From Candidatus Adiutrix sp. (lineage in GTDB: Bacteria > Desulfobacterota > Desulfarculia > Adiutricales > Adiutricaceae), in contig JAITUX010000145.1 in assembly GCA_031286085.1 (NCBI GenBank), positions 1-9,819 of the forward strand: a stretch of DNA of 9,819 bases, read 5' to 3'. The translations under genes and the position numbers were made by a program. Below the pieces are notes generated by a model. That model was not told where the DNA came from. It saw only the letters and a list, made by a program, of their open reading frames with translations, and did not search any database. Numbering within the stretch: the stretch's first letter is position 1; every line of letters starts with the position of its first letter. Shown here one piece after another: positions 1 through 6,622 of this stretch.

Positions 1-1064
1 CGGGGGGCTTCCTTCCTGGCCGCCGCGGCCGGTTTCAGGGTGCGGCTTAATTCCTGGCGGAAATCCGGCCGGGCCGGGGACTGGCTTATCTTTTTCAGGG
101 TCTGGCCGATGCCGGCCAGGATAAGGCCCAGGGTGAAAAGCTGGGGCTTGGGGAAACCGGGGATCAGGGCGAAAAGGATTATCAGGCCGCCGGCCACCAT
201 GAGGGCCCGGGGCTGGGCGAAAATCTGTTCGCCGATCTGGGCGCCCAGGTTGTCCGTCTCCCCGCCCGAGCGGGTCACCAGGATGCCGGCGGAGATGGCG
301 ATGATGAGCGAGGGGATCTGGGAGACCAGGCCGTCGCCGATGGTCAGGATGCCGTAGAGCTGCAGGGCCTCCCCGGCGCTCAGGCCGTTCTGCAGCACCC
401 CGATGAGGGTTCCGCCGACGATGTTGACCGCGGTGACGATGAGGCCGGCGATGCTGTCGCCCTTGACGAATTTCATGGCCCCGTCCATGGCCCCGAACAT
501 CTGGCTTTCCTGGCCCACCTCCTGGCGGCGGCGCTGGGCTTCCTCCATGTTTATGACCCCGGCCCGGAGGTCGGCGTCTATGGACATCTGCTTGCCGGGC
601 ATGGCGTCCAGGGTGAAGCGGGCCCCCACTTCCGAGACCCGCTCCGCCCCCTTGGCTATGACCAGAAACTGGATGATGGTCAGGATGAGAAAGACCACGG
701 CCCCGACGATGAAGTTGCCGCCCACGGCGAATTCGCCGAAGGTGTAGATTATCTCCCCGGCATCGGCCTGCAAGAGTATCAGGCGGGTGGTGGCGATGTT
801 CAGGCCCACCCGGTAGAGGGTGGTGAACAGGAGCAGGCTGGGAAAGGTCGAAAAGGAGAGCGCCCCCCGGACGTAGATGCTAAGCATCAGCACCAGGAAG
901 GACATGGCCATATTGGCGCCGATTAAGGCGTCCATGATGGGCGTGGGCAGGGGAACTATCATCAGGCCGATGACCGCCACCATCAGGGCCACCAGGACCA
1001 GGTCGTTGTGGCTGGTCAGGAGCCCGACCGTGCGGCGGGCGTTTTCCAGCAAGGGCAAGCTCAT
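1..1064 (-). CDS. sctV: SctV, T3SS export gate protein (partial, C-terminal half missing)
   Basis: SctV (YscV/LcrD, FlhA family) forms the nonameric inner-membrane export gate whose cytoplasmic ring receives chaperone-substrate complexes. I translated the first 354 codons. Hydrophobic segments lie near residues 22-40, 50-65, 72-90, 115-137, 203-225, 237-263 and 287-318. The FHIPEP-family hallmarks are present: RGALSFSTFPSLLLFTTLYR (66-85), GLNIATTRL (87-95) and FTLDAMPGKQMSIDADL (150-166) in the conserved cytoplasmic loop. The family is about 680-710 residues, so the cytoplasmic ring domain lies beyond the left edge. The ATG overlaps the sctY stop as ATGA, implying translational coupling. The SctX/SctY neighbours favour an injectisome SctV over flagellar FlhA. 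Confidence 0.96.
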   Translation of the reverse strand, partial: MSLPLLENARRTVGLLTSHNDLVLVALMVAVIGLMIVPLPTPIMDALIGANMAMSFLVLMLSIYVRGALSFSTFPSLLLFTTLYRVGLNIATTRLILLQADAGEIIYTFGEFAVGGNFIVGAVVFLILTIIQFLVIAKGAERVSEVGARFTLDAMPGKQMSIDADLRAGVINMEEAQRRRQEVGQESQMFGAMDGAMKFVKGDSIAGLIVTAVNIVGGTLIGVLQNGLSAGEALQLYGILTIGDGLVSQIPSLIIAISAGILVTRSGGETDNLGAQIGEQIFAQPRALMVAGGLIILFALIPGFPKPQLFTLGLILAGIGQTLKKISQSPARPDFRQELSRTLKPAAAARKEAP

Positions 1065-1438
1065 GCCTGGTCTCCGGCGGCCAGGTGCTGGTCCATGAGC
1101 TTATAAGTCTCCTCCCGCCGGCCCAGGCGCCACAGGGTCCGGGCCTTCAGGAGCCGGGCCGGGGCCCCGGCCGCCGCGCCGGCCAGGGGCGGCTTCTCCA
1201 GGAGGGCCAGGGCTTCCTCCGGCCGGCCGTCCTCCAGGGTGGCCGCGGCCAGGCTCAGGGCGGCCTGGACGTCCTGGGGCGCCAAGGCCGCCAGGGCCTG
1301 GAACAGGCGGGCCGCCTTGGGGGCCAGGCCCAGGCGCAGATAGAGAAAACCCAGCACCTTGAGGGTGTCGAACTGGTCCCGGTCCAAGGCCGCTTCCGGG
1401 CCCGGCCCGGCCGGGGTTTGCGGGGCCGTTTCCGACAT
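1061..1438 (-). CDS. sctY: SctY, TPR chaperone of SctX (YscY-like)
   Basis: This 125-residue protein is built of about three TPR-like helical hairpins (roughly 24-53, 57-86 and 93-122), rich in Ala, Leu and Arg with motifs such as LGFLYLRLGLAPKAARLFQ. In the Ysc family YscY is a TPR protein of about 114 residues that binds YscX and helps place it at the export gate SctV. Identity rests on size, TPR content and its position between sctX and sctV. The start lies one base after the sctX stop (TGA-A-ATG) and the stop overlaps the sctV start, so the three genes are tightly coupled. A generic class II TPR chaperone is the alternative. Confidence 0.85.
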   Translation of the reverse strand: MSETAPQTPAGPGPEAALDRDQFDTLKVLGFLYLRLGLAPKAARLFQALAALAPQDVQAALSLAAATLEDGRPEEALALLEKPPLAGAAAGAPARLLKARTLWRLGRREETYKLMDQHLAAGDQA

Positions 1439-1439
1439 T

Positions 1440-1811
1440 TCAGCCGCCCATCATGAGGTTCAGGTAGCCGCGCAGGAGATCCTGGTCATCCATCAGGGGG
1501 TTCAGGTCGTCCCTCACGAAGCGCCGCACCTCCGGCCGCCGGCTTTTTTTCAGCTTTTCCAAGCCGGTTTCCAGGTTACGCTTAAGGACGTCCGGCCGCA
1601 GAAGGTTCTCGTCGCTCACCCGGGGCTCCAGCCCGGCCATGATCAGGCTTTGGAAATTGGCCGGCTTGAAAAGGTCGGCCAGGCCGGCTTCCGGGGCCGC
1701 CCCGGTGGCCAGGGTGTGGGGCCGGGGCAGGCGCTCGGACGGGTCGGCCCGCTCAATCAAGCCCGAGAGGCCCAGGTTGGGGTCCAGAAGATTGCTGATG
1801 GCCGTGGCCAT
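1440..1811 (-). CDS. sctX: SctX, early T3SS export substrate (YscX-like)
   Basis: The 123-residue product matches YscX (about 122 residues) in length and gene position. It has a disordered-looking N-terminal half with IERADPSERLPRPHTL (19-34), and a helical C-terminal half containing DVLKRNLETGLEKLKKS (74-90) and a leucine-rich end. In Ysc-type systems YscX is secreted, is required for early substrate export, and works with YscY at SctV. A GGTGA-type ribosome binding site lies about 5 bases before the ATG. The downstream gene begins one base after its stop. SctX is reported mainly from Ysc-family systems, so it helps classify the locus. Confidence 0.87.
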   Translation of the reverse strand: MATAISNLLDPNLGLSGLIERADPSERLPRPHTLATGAAPEAGLADLFKPANFQSLIMAGLEPRVSDENLLRPDVLKRNLETGLEKLKKSRRPEVRRFVRDDLNPLMDDQDLLRGYLNLMMGG

Positions 1812-1840
1812 GAATCACCGCCTTTTAATCGTTTGAGGCT

Positions 1841-2191
1841 CTAAACCGTTTCCTGGATCGTCTGGATCAGGAACCGGGCCGCGTTTTCCAGTTCGGCCGC
1901 GGTCAGCCCGGCCTGGGGCAGGCGGACCCAAAAGATCAGGTGGTCCCGGTGTTGGCCGCAGGCCAGGGGCCAGGGCCGGCCCTGGTCCGGGGCGCAGAGA
2001 CGGAGAGCCCGGACCAGGCGGCCCCGCTCGGCGGGAGGCTGGGGCACGGCCAGGCTCACCAGAAAGTCGCCGTCGTCCAAGGCTTCCAGGCTCAACTCCC
2101 CCAGCCCGGTGAGGGTCAGGGCCAAGGGCGGCGGGTTCAGCCGCCCCAAGCCCAGGCGGCGGCCGAATTCCAGCACTTCCTTTTCCAGCAT
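1841..2191 (-). CDS. SycN-like class I T3SS chaperone (CesT/Tir-chaperone fold)
   Basis: A 116-residue acidic protein whose pattern fits class I secretion chaperones: an N-terminal helix (LEKEVLEFGRRLGLG), then beta strands (ALTLTGLGELSLEAL, DGDFLVSLAVP), more strands around HLIFWVRLP, and a C-terminal helix (AAELENAARFLIQTIQ). Such chaperones dimerise and hold the N-terminal region of a partner. In Yersinia, sycN lies between the gatekeeper genes and yscX, and SycN pairs with YscB to chaperone YopN. The identical position here suggests it serves the SctW gatekeeper encoded 9 bases upstream. No YscB partner is visible in the window, so it may act as a homodimer. Sequence alone would not separate it from other chaperones. 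Confidence 0.75.
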   Translation of the reverse strand: MLEKEVLEFGRRLGLGRLNPPPLALTLTGLGELSLEALDDGDFLVSLAVPQPPAERGRLVRALRLCAPDQGRPWPLACGQHRDHLIFWVRLPQAGLTAAELENAARFLIQTIQETV

Positions 2192-2200
2192 ATTCCCGCC

Positions 2201-3325
2201 TTATTCCAAACTGGCCAGGTATTCGTCTTCCCGCGTTATGGCCAGGTCCAGGGCTTCCTGCACCGAACCCATGACCTTCAGCCGGCTTTCCGGCCCGTCG
2301 AAAAACTGGGGGCTGAAGAGCCTGACCGTGCCCAGGAGTTCCTGGTAAAAGAGGACCTCCCGCTCGATGTCCGGCGGCTTGGCCGACTGGAGCAGGGGCC
2401 TATAGTCGTCCGGCCCCGGGAAGCGCTGGCTCTTGGCCCGCAATAACGATTGCACCAGTTCCATGGGCGTCAGGCTGGCCTCCGTCACCTGGTGGACCGA
2501 GCGCCAGCGTTCCACCAGGCGGAGGGCCAGGGCGTGGGCGCCGTTGAGCACCCGAACCTGGCCCAAGCCCTGGCCCACGGCTTCCAGGTGGGCCGGGCCG
2601 TGGCTGGGCTGGTCCGAGGCCAGGTCGTCGCCCAGGCTCCTGAAGAGAAATTCAACGGCCTCCTCGAAGCGCTCCGGGCCGAATTTTTCCAGGATGAAGG
2701 CAAACATATCCTCGGGCCGCTCGTAAAATTCGCCGGTCGCCCGCCGGTAGTCCGAGCCCAGTTCAAAAGGGTCGCCCAAACCGGGGTGGTCCAGGCCGGC
2801 CAGGGTTCCGGCCAGGCCGGCCTTTATTTCCGGCCCCCGGCGGCTCTCCAGTTCATCGGCCGCCGTCTTCAAGGCGGCCGAAATCTCCGCCGACCCGGCC
2901 AGGTCGGCTTGAAGCTCTTCCAGCGCGGCCCAGGCCAGGGAGGGGTCGCCCCCGAATTCCTTCAGGGCCTGGTCCAGGACGTCCCGGGGGTTTCGATTGG
3001 ACTTCAGGAATTCGGCCAGCCGTTCCAGGTTGGTTTTATGGCCGGACTTGGCCATGAGTTCCTGGTATTTGGCCACCTTCTCCACCATCAGGTCGAAGCG
3101 GCTGTCCTTGACCTTGCGCTCCTTGAGGTCCAGTTCCTTGGTGTTGTCGTGGCCGAAGGTCAGTTCCTCGGACGAATCGGCCAGGAGTTCAAGGGGGTCG
3201 GCGCTGGCCTTGATCTCGTAGCCGGCCAGCCGCCCTTTCTCCTCCTGGCCTTTGGTGATCTGGTCGGACAGGCCGGCCAAGCCGGGACCGGCGTCCATTT
3301 TCACCTGGCTCATAATTTCAGCCAT
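2201..3325 (-). CDS. sctW: SctW, T3SS gatekeeper (YopN-TyeA fused form, InvE/MxiC-like)
   Basis: SctW controls the order of secretion: it blocks effector export until host contact and is tethered by chaperones and TyeA. The 374-residue length equals YopN plus TyeA joined in one chain, as in MxiC and InvE. Residues up to about 60 look disordered and would carry the secretion signal and chaperone-binding segment. About 65-235 is the helical HrpJ/LcrE-type region (for example NLERLAEFLKSNRNPRDVLDQ). About 280-374 fits TyeA (SLTPMELVQSLL, IEREVLFYQELL, then LKVMGSVQEALDLAI). I chose the ATG at 3325 because GGGAGG lies about 6 bases upstream; a second ATG at 3313 is possible. The start overlaps the lgt stop by 8 bases. 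Confidence 0.9.
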   Translation of the reverse strand: MAEIMSQVKMDAGPGLAGLSDQITKGQEEKGRLAGYEIKASADPLELLADSSEELTFGHDNTKELDLKERKVKDSRFDLMVEKVAKYQELMAKSGHKTNLERLAEFLKSNRNPRDVLDQALKEFGGDPSLAWAALEELQADLAGSAEISAALKTAADELESRRGPEIKAGLAGTLAGLDHPGLGDPFELGSDYRRATGEFYERPEDMFAFILEKFGPERFEEAVEFLFRSLGDDLASDQPSHGPAHLEAVGQGLGQVRVLNGAHALALRLVERWRSVHQVTEASLTPMELVQSLLRAKSQRFPGPDDYRPLLQSAKPPDIEREVLFYQELLGTVRLFSPQFFDGPESRLKVMGSVQEALDLAITREDEYLASLE

Positions 3326-4070
3326 ATGGCCTCCCTTGGGCGGCCCGGGGCCGCCCCTGGAAAATCAGCGCCAGCCCGGCCGCTAGTAAGGCCAGGCTCA
3401 ACAACTGGCCCAGGGTCAGCCAGCCTCCGGCCAGGTAGCCCCAAGCCGGGTCGGGCGCCCGCCAGAATTCCACGGCGATGCGCCCCAGGCTGTAAAAAAT
3501 CGCGAAGCCGGCCGCGGCCCTTCCGGGGGCCGCCCCTGGTTTCCGGTATATCGTAAAGACGATCAGGGCCAGGAGAGGCCCCTCCCAAATGGCCTCGTAA
3601 AGCTGGGTCGGGTGCCGGGGTTCCGGCCCGGCCCCGGCGAAGACCACGGCCCAGGGCAGAGCGGAGGGCCGGCCCCACAATTCCCCCAGCCAGAAGTTGC
3701 CCAGCCGGCCCAGGGCCAGCCCCAAGGGGGCCAAGAGGGCCAGGCGATCCAGGGCCGGCCGGAACCAGGCCCGGCCGCCGCTCAGCCGGGCCGCGAGAAC
3801 CGCCCCCAGGAGGCCGCCGTGGAAGGACATGCCCCCGCGCCAGAGGCGGAATATCTCTCCCGGCGCGGCCCGGTAAAACATGGGCTCGTAGATGAGCGCA
3901 TAGCCCAAACGGCCGCCGATGATGGCCCCGGCCATGGCCCAGACCATAAGCCGGGTCCAGGCCGCCGGGGCCAGGGGCGGAAGGCCGGGGGCGCCCACCG
4001 GGGGCAGCCGGCTGTCCAGCAGCCAGATCAGCCCGCAGGCGGCCAGATACATGAGCCCGTAAATCGACAC
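3318..4070 (-). CDS. lgt: Lgt, prolipoprotein diacylglyceryl transferase
   Basis: Lgt transfers diacylglycerol from phosphatidylglycerol to the lipobox cysteine of prolipoproteins in the inner membrane. The 250-residue protein has the family motifs in order: YGLMYL (4-9), SFHGGLLG (82-89), GRLGNFWLGELWGR (121-134), RHPTQLYEA (152-160) and GRIAVEFWR (196-204). Residues equivalent to E. coli Tyr26, His103, Arg143, Asn146, Glu151, Gly154, Arg239 and Glu243 appear to be Tyr4, His84, Arg122, Asn125, Glu130, Gly133, Arg197 and Glu201. The start is GTG with AAAGG 6 bases upstream. An in-frame stop three codons before it rules out a longer form, so about 22 residues are missing at the N-terminus relative to E. 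coli. Its place inside a T3SS operon is unusual. Confidence 0.95.
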   Translation of the reverse strand: MSIYGLMYLAACGLIWLLDSRLPPVGAPGLPPLAPAAWTRLMVWAMAGAIIGGRLGYALIYEPMFYRAAPGEIFRLWRGGMSFHGGLLGAVLAARLSGGRAWFRPALDRLALLAPLGLALGRLGNFWLGELWGRPSALPWAVVFAGAGPEPRHPTQLYEAIWEGPLLALIVFTIYRKPGAAPGRAAAGFAIFYSLGRIAVEFWRAPDPAWGYLAGGWLTLGQLLSLALLAAGLALIFQGRPRAAQGRPYG

Positions 4071-4079
4071 AGAATACCT

Positions 4080-4499
4080 TTACCCCTCCGACGTCTTCCC
4101 GGCCGCGAAAACCAGTTCCACCTGGTTGCAGTCGCCCAGCCGGCGGTAACGGCAACTCCGGGCCAGGGTCTTGACCAGGTGGACCCCCAGGCCGCCTATC
4201 GGCCTATCCGGCAGTTCGGCCTCCAGGTCCGGCCTGGGGGCCTGGGTGAAGGGGTCGAAGGGCCGCCCCCAATCCCGGAGAATGAGCCTGAAGCCGCCGC
4301 CGGCCGGGCCGGCTTCCAGTTCAATTCGGCCCGGCCGGTCCGGGGCGTAGGCGTGGCCGGCTATGTTGACCCAGAGTTCCTCCAGGGCCAGTTCCACCTG
4401 GGGCCCCAGGCTCCTGAACTCGGCCGGCAGGGCGTCGGCCAGAAAGGCGTTGGCTTGGCCCAGGCTGTCGAGGTCGGCCGGAAAGCTGACGGCGGGCAT
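4080..4499 (-). CDS. RsbW/BtrW-type anti-sigma factor or serine kinase (HATPase)
   Basis: A 139-residue GHKL ATPase of the small anti-sigma/kinase class. The N box is ELWVNIAGH, with Glu41 and Asn45 (ExxxN). The G1 box is RDWGRPF, with Asp76 and Gly78 (DxG). The G2 box is PIGGLGVHL (100-108). Such proteins bind a target, often a sigma factor, and are released when they bind and phosphorylate a STAS antagonist. The STAS gene lies immediately upstream (10-base gap), and its TGA overlaps the GAGG ribosome binding site of this gene, so the two are coupled. No sigma factor or PP2C-type phosphatase is in the window, so the direct target is unknown. In Bordetella the similar BtrW/BtrV pair controls T3SS expression and secretion. 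Confidence 0.88.
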   Translation of the reverse strand: MPAVSFPADLDSLGQANAFLADALPAEFRSLGPQVELALEELWVNIAGHAYAPDRPGRIELEAGPAGGGFRLILRDWGRPFDPFTQAPRPDLEAELPDRPIGGLGVHLVKTLARSCRYRRLGDCNQVELVFAAGKTSEG

Positions 4500-4509
4500 G
4501 GGCCGGACC

Positions 4510-4842
4510 TCACCACCCGTCGGCCGCCGCGGCCTGGTCGGGAAATATCTTCAAAATGGACATGAAGCCGGAAATTTTGAAGACGTCCTCCACCAGGGGC
4601 CGGAGACCGCAGAACCCCAAGGGCCGCCCGTCCTTCTGGCAGGACTTGGCCAAGAGCAGCACCCCGCGCAGCCCGGCCGAGCTTATGAATTCCAGGCCGG
4701 AGAGATCCACCAGGAGACGGGCCGGCGTTCCCGCCAGGGCCTGGGCCGCGGCCTGGCTGAATTCGGTCGTGGTGGTGGCGTCCAGGCGGCCTGAAACCTT
4801 CAGTAGGCCTTGTCCGTCCCGGGTCTCGATTTCCCACTTCAT
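4510..4842 (-). CDS. STAS-domain anti-sigma factor antagonist (RsbV/BtrV-like)
   Basis: A single 110-residue STAS domain: a beta strand MKWEIETRDGQGLLKVSGRL, then LLVDLSGLEFISSAGLRGV, with the phosphoacceptor loop ISSAGL. By alignment with SpoIIAA (DSSGL), Ser55 should be the site phosphorylated by the partner kinase. The family switches partners: the unphosphorylated form sequesters the RsbW-type kinase and frees its target. I set the start at the ATG at 4842, which has GAGGAAA about 4 bases upstream. The longer open frame reaching 5142 only overlaps sctR in another frame and has no family content. It lies 23 bases after sctR and just before the kinase gene. Confidence 0.9.
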   Translation of the reverse strand: MKWEIETRDGQGLLKVSGRLDATTTTEFSQAAAQALAGTPARLLVDLSGLEFISSAGLRGVLLLAKSCQKDGRPLGFCGLRPLVEDVFKISGFMSILKIFPDQAAAADGW

Positions 4843-4865
4843 CAGGTTTCCTCGTTTGTCGCTGT

Positions 4866-5516
4866 TCAGTTGTAACTGTACATAAGCCCCTGGCTGATCT
4901 TCAGCCAGCCGTCCAGGGTGACGAACAGCAGGAGCTTGAAAGGCAGGGAAATGGTCATGGGCGAGACCATCATCATGCCCATGGCCAGGAGAATGTTGGA
5001 AATCACCAGGTCGATGACGATGAAGGGCATGTAGAGCAGGAAACCGATCTTGAAGGCCTTGGTCAATTCGGTGATGACGAAGGCGGGGATGAGCAGCAGG
5101 AAGCCGGCCTCGTCGATGCCGTCCCGGTATTCCGGCGGCCACAGGCGCTGGGCCGCGCTTTTGAAGGCGCTCAAGGTCTGGCGGTCGGTGTTGCGGTCCA
5201 GAAAGCCTTTAAGGGGCGGGGAGGCGGCGGCCAGAAAGGGAACCAGCCGGCTCGCGTCGCTCTGAATGTCCAACCCCGAGCCTTTGGCCAGCTTCCAGGT
5301 ATCCAGGGCCACCGGGGCCATGACGAAGAGGGTCAGGACCATGGCCAGGCCGTTGAGCACCATGGCCGGGGGCACCTGCTGCACGCCCAGGGCGTTGCGC
5401 ACCAGGGTGGTGACCACCACTATCTTGACGTAGGAAGTCACCATCATCAGAAAAAAAGGCATTAGGCCCAAGGCGGCCATCAGGAGGATGAAAGTGACCG
5501 GGCTGGTGGTTATCAT
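4866..5516 (-). CDS. sctR: SctR, T3SS export apparatus protein (YscR/FliP family)
   Basis: SctR forms five subunits of the SctRST export channel at the centre of the basal body. The 216-residue protein begins with a hydrophobic segment, and the family signature follows at about residues 24-49: MMVTSYVKIVVV then LVRNALGVQQVPP. Further hydrophobic stretches are at 55-75, 140-152 and 159-190, and the end (FKLLLFVTLDGWLKI) is typical of FliP/SctR. The length is normal for injectisome SctR. The ATG lies 18 bases after the sctQ stop, with only a weak GAGAG ribosome binding site. Usually sctS, sctT and sctU follow directly; here a STAS gene does. Confidence 0.96.
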   Translation of the reverse strand: MITTSPVTFILLMAALGLMPFFLMMVTSYVKIVVVTTLVRNALGVQQVPPAMVLNGLAMVLTLFVMAPVALDTWKLAKGSGLDIQSDASRLVPFLAAASPPLKGFLDRNTDRQTLSAFKSAAQRLWPPEYRDGIDEAGFLLLIPAFVITELTKAFKIGFLLYMPFIVIDLVISNILLAMGMMMVSPMTISLPFKLLLFVTLDGWLKISQGLMYSYN

Positions 5517-5534
5517 GGGGCTCTCGGTTCGGTA

Positions 5535-5846
5535 TCAGTCCCCGGCTTTCCGGGGAACGACCCTGGTCACTTCCACGCCCAGGGTTCCGCCCAAATCCAC
5601 CAGGCGGCCGGCGCCTATGGCCAGGCCGTTCACGGTCAGGGTCACCGGGGCCAGGGGATCGACCCCCAGGGGGAAACCGCGGCCCGGGGCCAGGGTTTGC
5701 AGTTCGGCCAGGGTCAGCCGTTTTTTTTCAAGTTCAAAACTGACGACCACTTCCAACCGGTCCAGGTCCAGGCCCCCTTCGGCCGCTTCCGGCGGGCCCG
5801 GGTCGGCGCCGTCTTTTACCGCTTCCGGCAGGTTGTCTGAAGACAT
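5535..5846 (-). CDS. Predicted internal translation product SctQ-C
   Basis: An in-frame ATG at codon 246 of sctQ is preceded by GAGGAG (5853-5858) with a 6-base spacer, far better than the ribosome binding site of the full-length gene. It would yield a 103-residue protein: a short acidic linker followed by the C-terminal SpoA domain. In Yersinia YscQ, Shigella Spa33 and Salmonella SsaQ, a separately translated C-terminal fragment of about 90-105 residues joins full-length SctQ in the sorting platform. The call is from sequence signal plus family precedent; expression is not shown. Confidence 0.75.
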   Translation of the reverse strand: MSSDNLPEAVKDGADPGPPEAAEGGLDLDRLEVVVSFELEKKRLTLAELQTLAPGRGFPLGVDPLAPVTLTVNGLAIGAGRLVDLGGTLGVEVTRVVPRKAGD

Positions 5847-6581
5847 GGGCAACTCCTCGGGGCTCCAGTCAAGCGCTTCGGCCCGGCCGGCTTCGACCTT
5901 GAGCCGGAGGCCGCCGCCGGGCAGGCGCAGGGTCAGGCGGCCCCGGGCGGCCGGGTAGTCCGGGGGCAGAAGGATATCGGACTCGGCCAGGCCGGCCAGG
6001 AGAGCCCGGGGCAGGGCCATCCGCCCGGCCTCCAGAACGGCCGGGATGGGCCAGTCCGCGCGGGCCGGGTTCAGCCAGGCCGGCAGGCGGCTTATCTTGT
6101 CCGCCAGCCAGAACCCCCCGGCCTCGGTCGAGGCCCGGAGGCGCAGCGGGGTCGGGAAAACGCGCCCGTCCGCGGCCTGAAAGCGGAAGAGGAAATGAAG
6201 GGGCGGCGAAAGCCAGGCGGTTTCCGTGGCTTCCGGTTCAACTTCCACCGCCGCGCCCAGGCCTTCCGCCAGTCGGTCGAGCCAAGGCTGGGCGGCCAGG
6301 GCGGCGGCGGCGGCCAGGAGGTCTTCCGGCAGCGCGGCCGGGTCCGCCCCGGCCAGGGCGGCGGGCAGAAAATTCAGCCCGCCCAGTTCCATCAGCCAGA
6401 GAGCCCCTCCGGCGGACAAGGTCAAGGCGGCCCGCGCCGGCCAGGGGGCCGGGGCGGGCTCGTAAACGAATTCCAAAGGCCCCGCCCCCGGTTGAAAGGC
6501 CCGCCGGGAGCTTAAGGCCGTGCGCAGGGCGGCCGTGACCGGGGCCAAGGGCGGCGGCGCGTAGGGCTCAGGCCGCGTCAC
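5535..6581 (-). CDS. sctQ: SctQ, T3SS cytoplasmic sorting-platform protein (SpoA domains)
   Basis: SctQ builds the pods of the sorting platform beneath the export gate. The 348-residue protein has a divergent N-terminal part, a first SpoA-like region near 185-240 (SDILLPPDYPAARGRLTLRL) and a clear C-terminal SpoA domain at about 271-340 (LEVVVSFELEKKRLTLAEL, then VTLTVNGLAIGAGRLVDL). The start is GTG; only a poor GGAAAA site precedes it, so translation may depend on upstream sctP, which ends 41 bases before. The two-SpoA layout matches YscQ. An internal start giving the C-terminal domain alone is listed separately. Confidence 0.9.
   Translation of the reverse strand: MTRPEPYAPPPLAPVTAALRTALSSRRAFQPGAGPLEFVYEPAPAPWPARAALTLSAGGALWLMELGGLNFLPAALAGADPAALPEDLLAAAAALAAQPWLDRLAEGLGAAVEVEPEATETAWLSPPLHFLFRFQAADGRVFPTPLRLRASTEAGGFWLADKISRLPAWLNPARADWPIPAVLEAGRMALPRALLAGLAESDILLPPDYPAARGRLTLRLPGGGLRLKVEAGRAEALDWSPEELPMSSDNLPEAVKDGADPGPPEAAEGGLDLDRLEVVVSFELEKKRLTLAELQTLAPGRGFPLGVDPLAPVTLTVNGLAIGAGRLVDLGGTLGVEVTRVVPRKAGD
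5853..5858 (-). promoter_or_regulatory. Internal Shine-Dalgarno sequence for SctQ-C
   Basis: Read on the minus strand this is GAGGAG, 6 bases before an in-frame ATG inside sctQ. It encodes Glu-Glu in the linker between the two SpoA regions. The near-perfect match and spacing are what support the internal start. Confidence 0.7.
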
Positions 6582-6622
6582 GGGTTTTTCCAGGGCTTAA
6601 TCCGCCTCTTTCCAGGCCGGGT

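Noticed and set aside
2450..3556. Long plus-strand open frame opposite sctW and lgt
   Set aside because: Gln/Gly/Pro-rich low-information translation typical of the antisense frame of GC-rich genes; the minus strand holds recognisable sctW and lgt.
3310..4155. 281-residue minus-strand frame overlapping lgt
   Set aside because: A different frame from lgt; Pro/Gly/Arg-rich without membrane segments, while the lgt frame has all the conserved motifs.
3612..4565. 317-residue plus-strand open frame
   Set aside because: It is antisense to lgt, the kinase and the STAS gene, all with clear catalytic motifs; its own sequence has no family features.
4843..5142. N-terminal extension of the STAS open frame
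   Set aside because: It overlaps sctR in another frame, reads as His/Arg/Pro-rich noise, and a proper ribosome binding site precedes the ATG at 4842.
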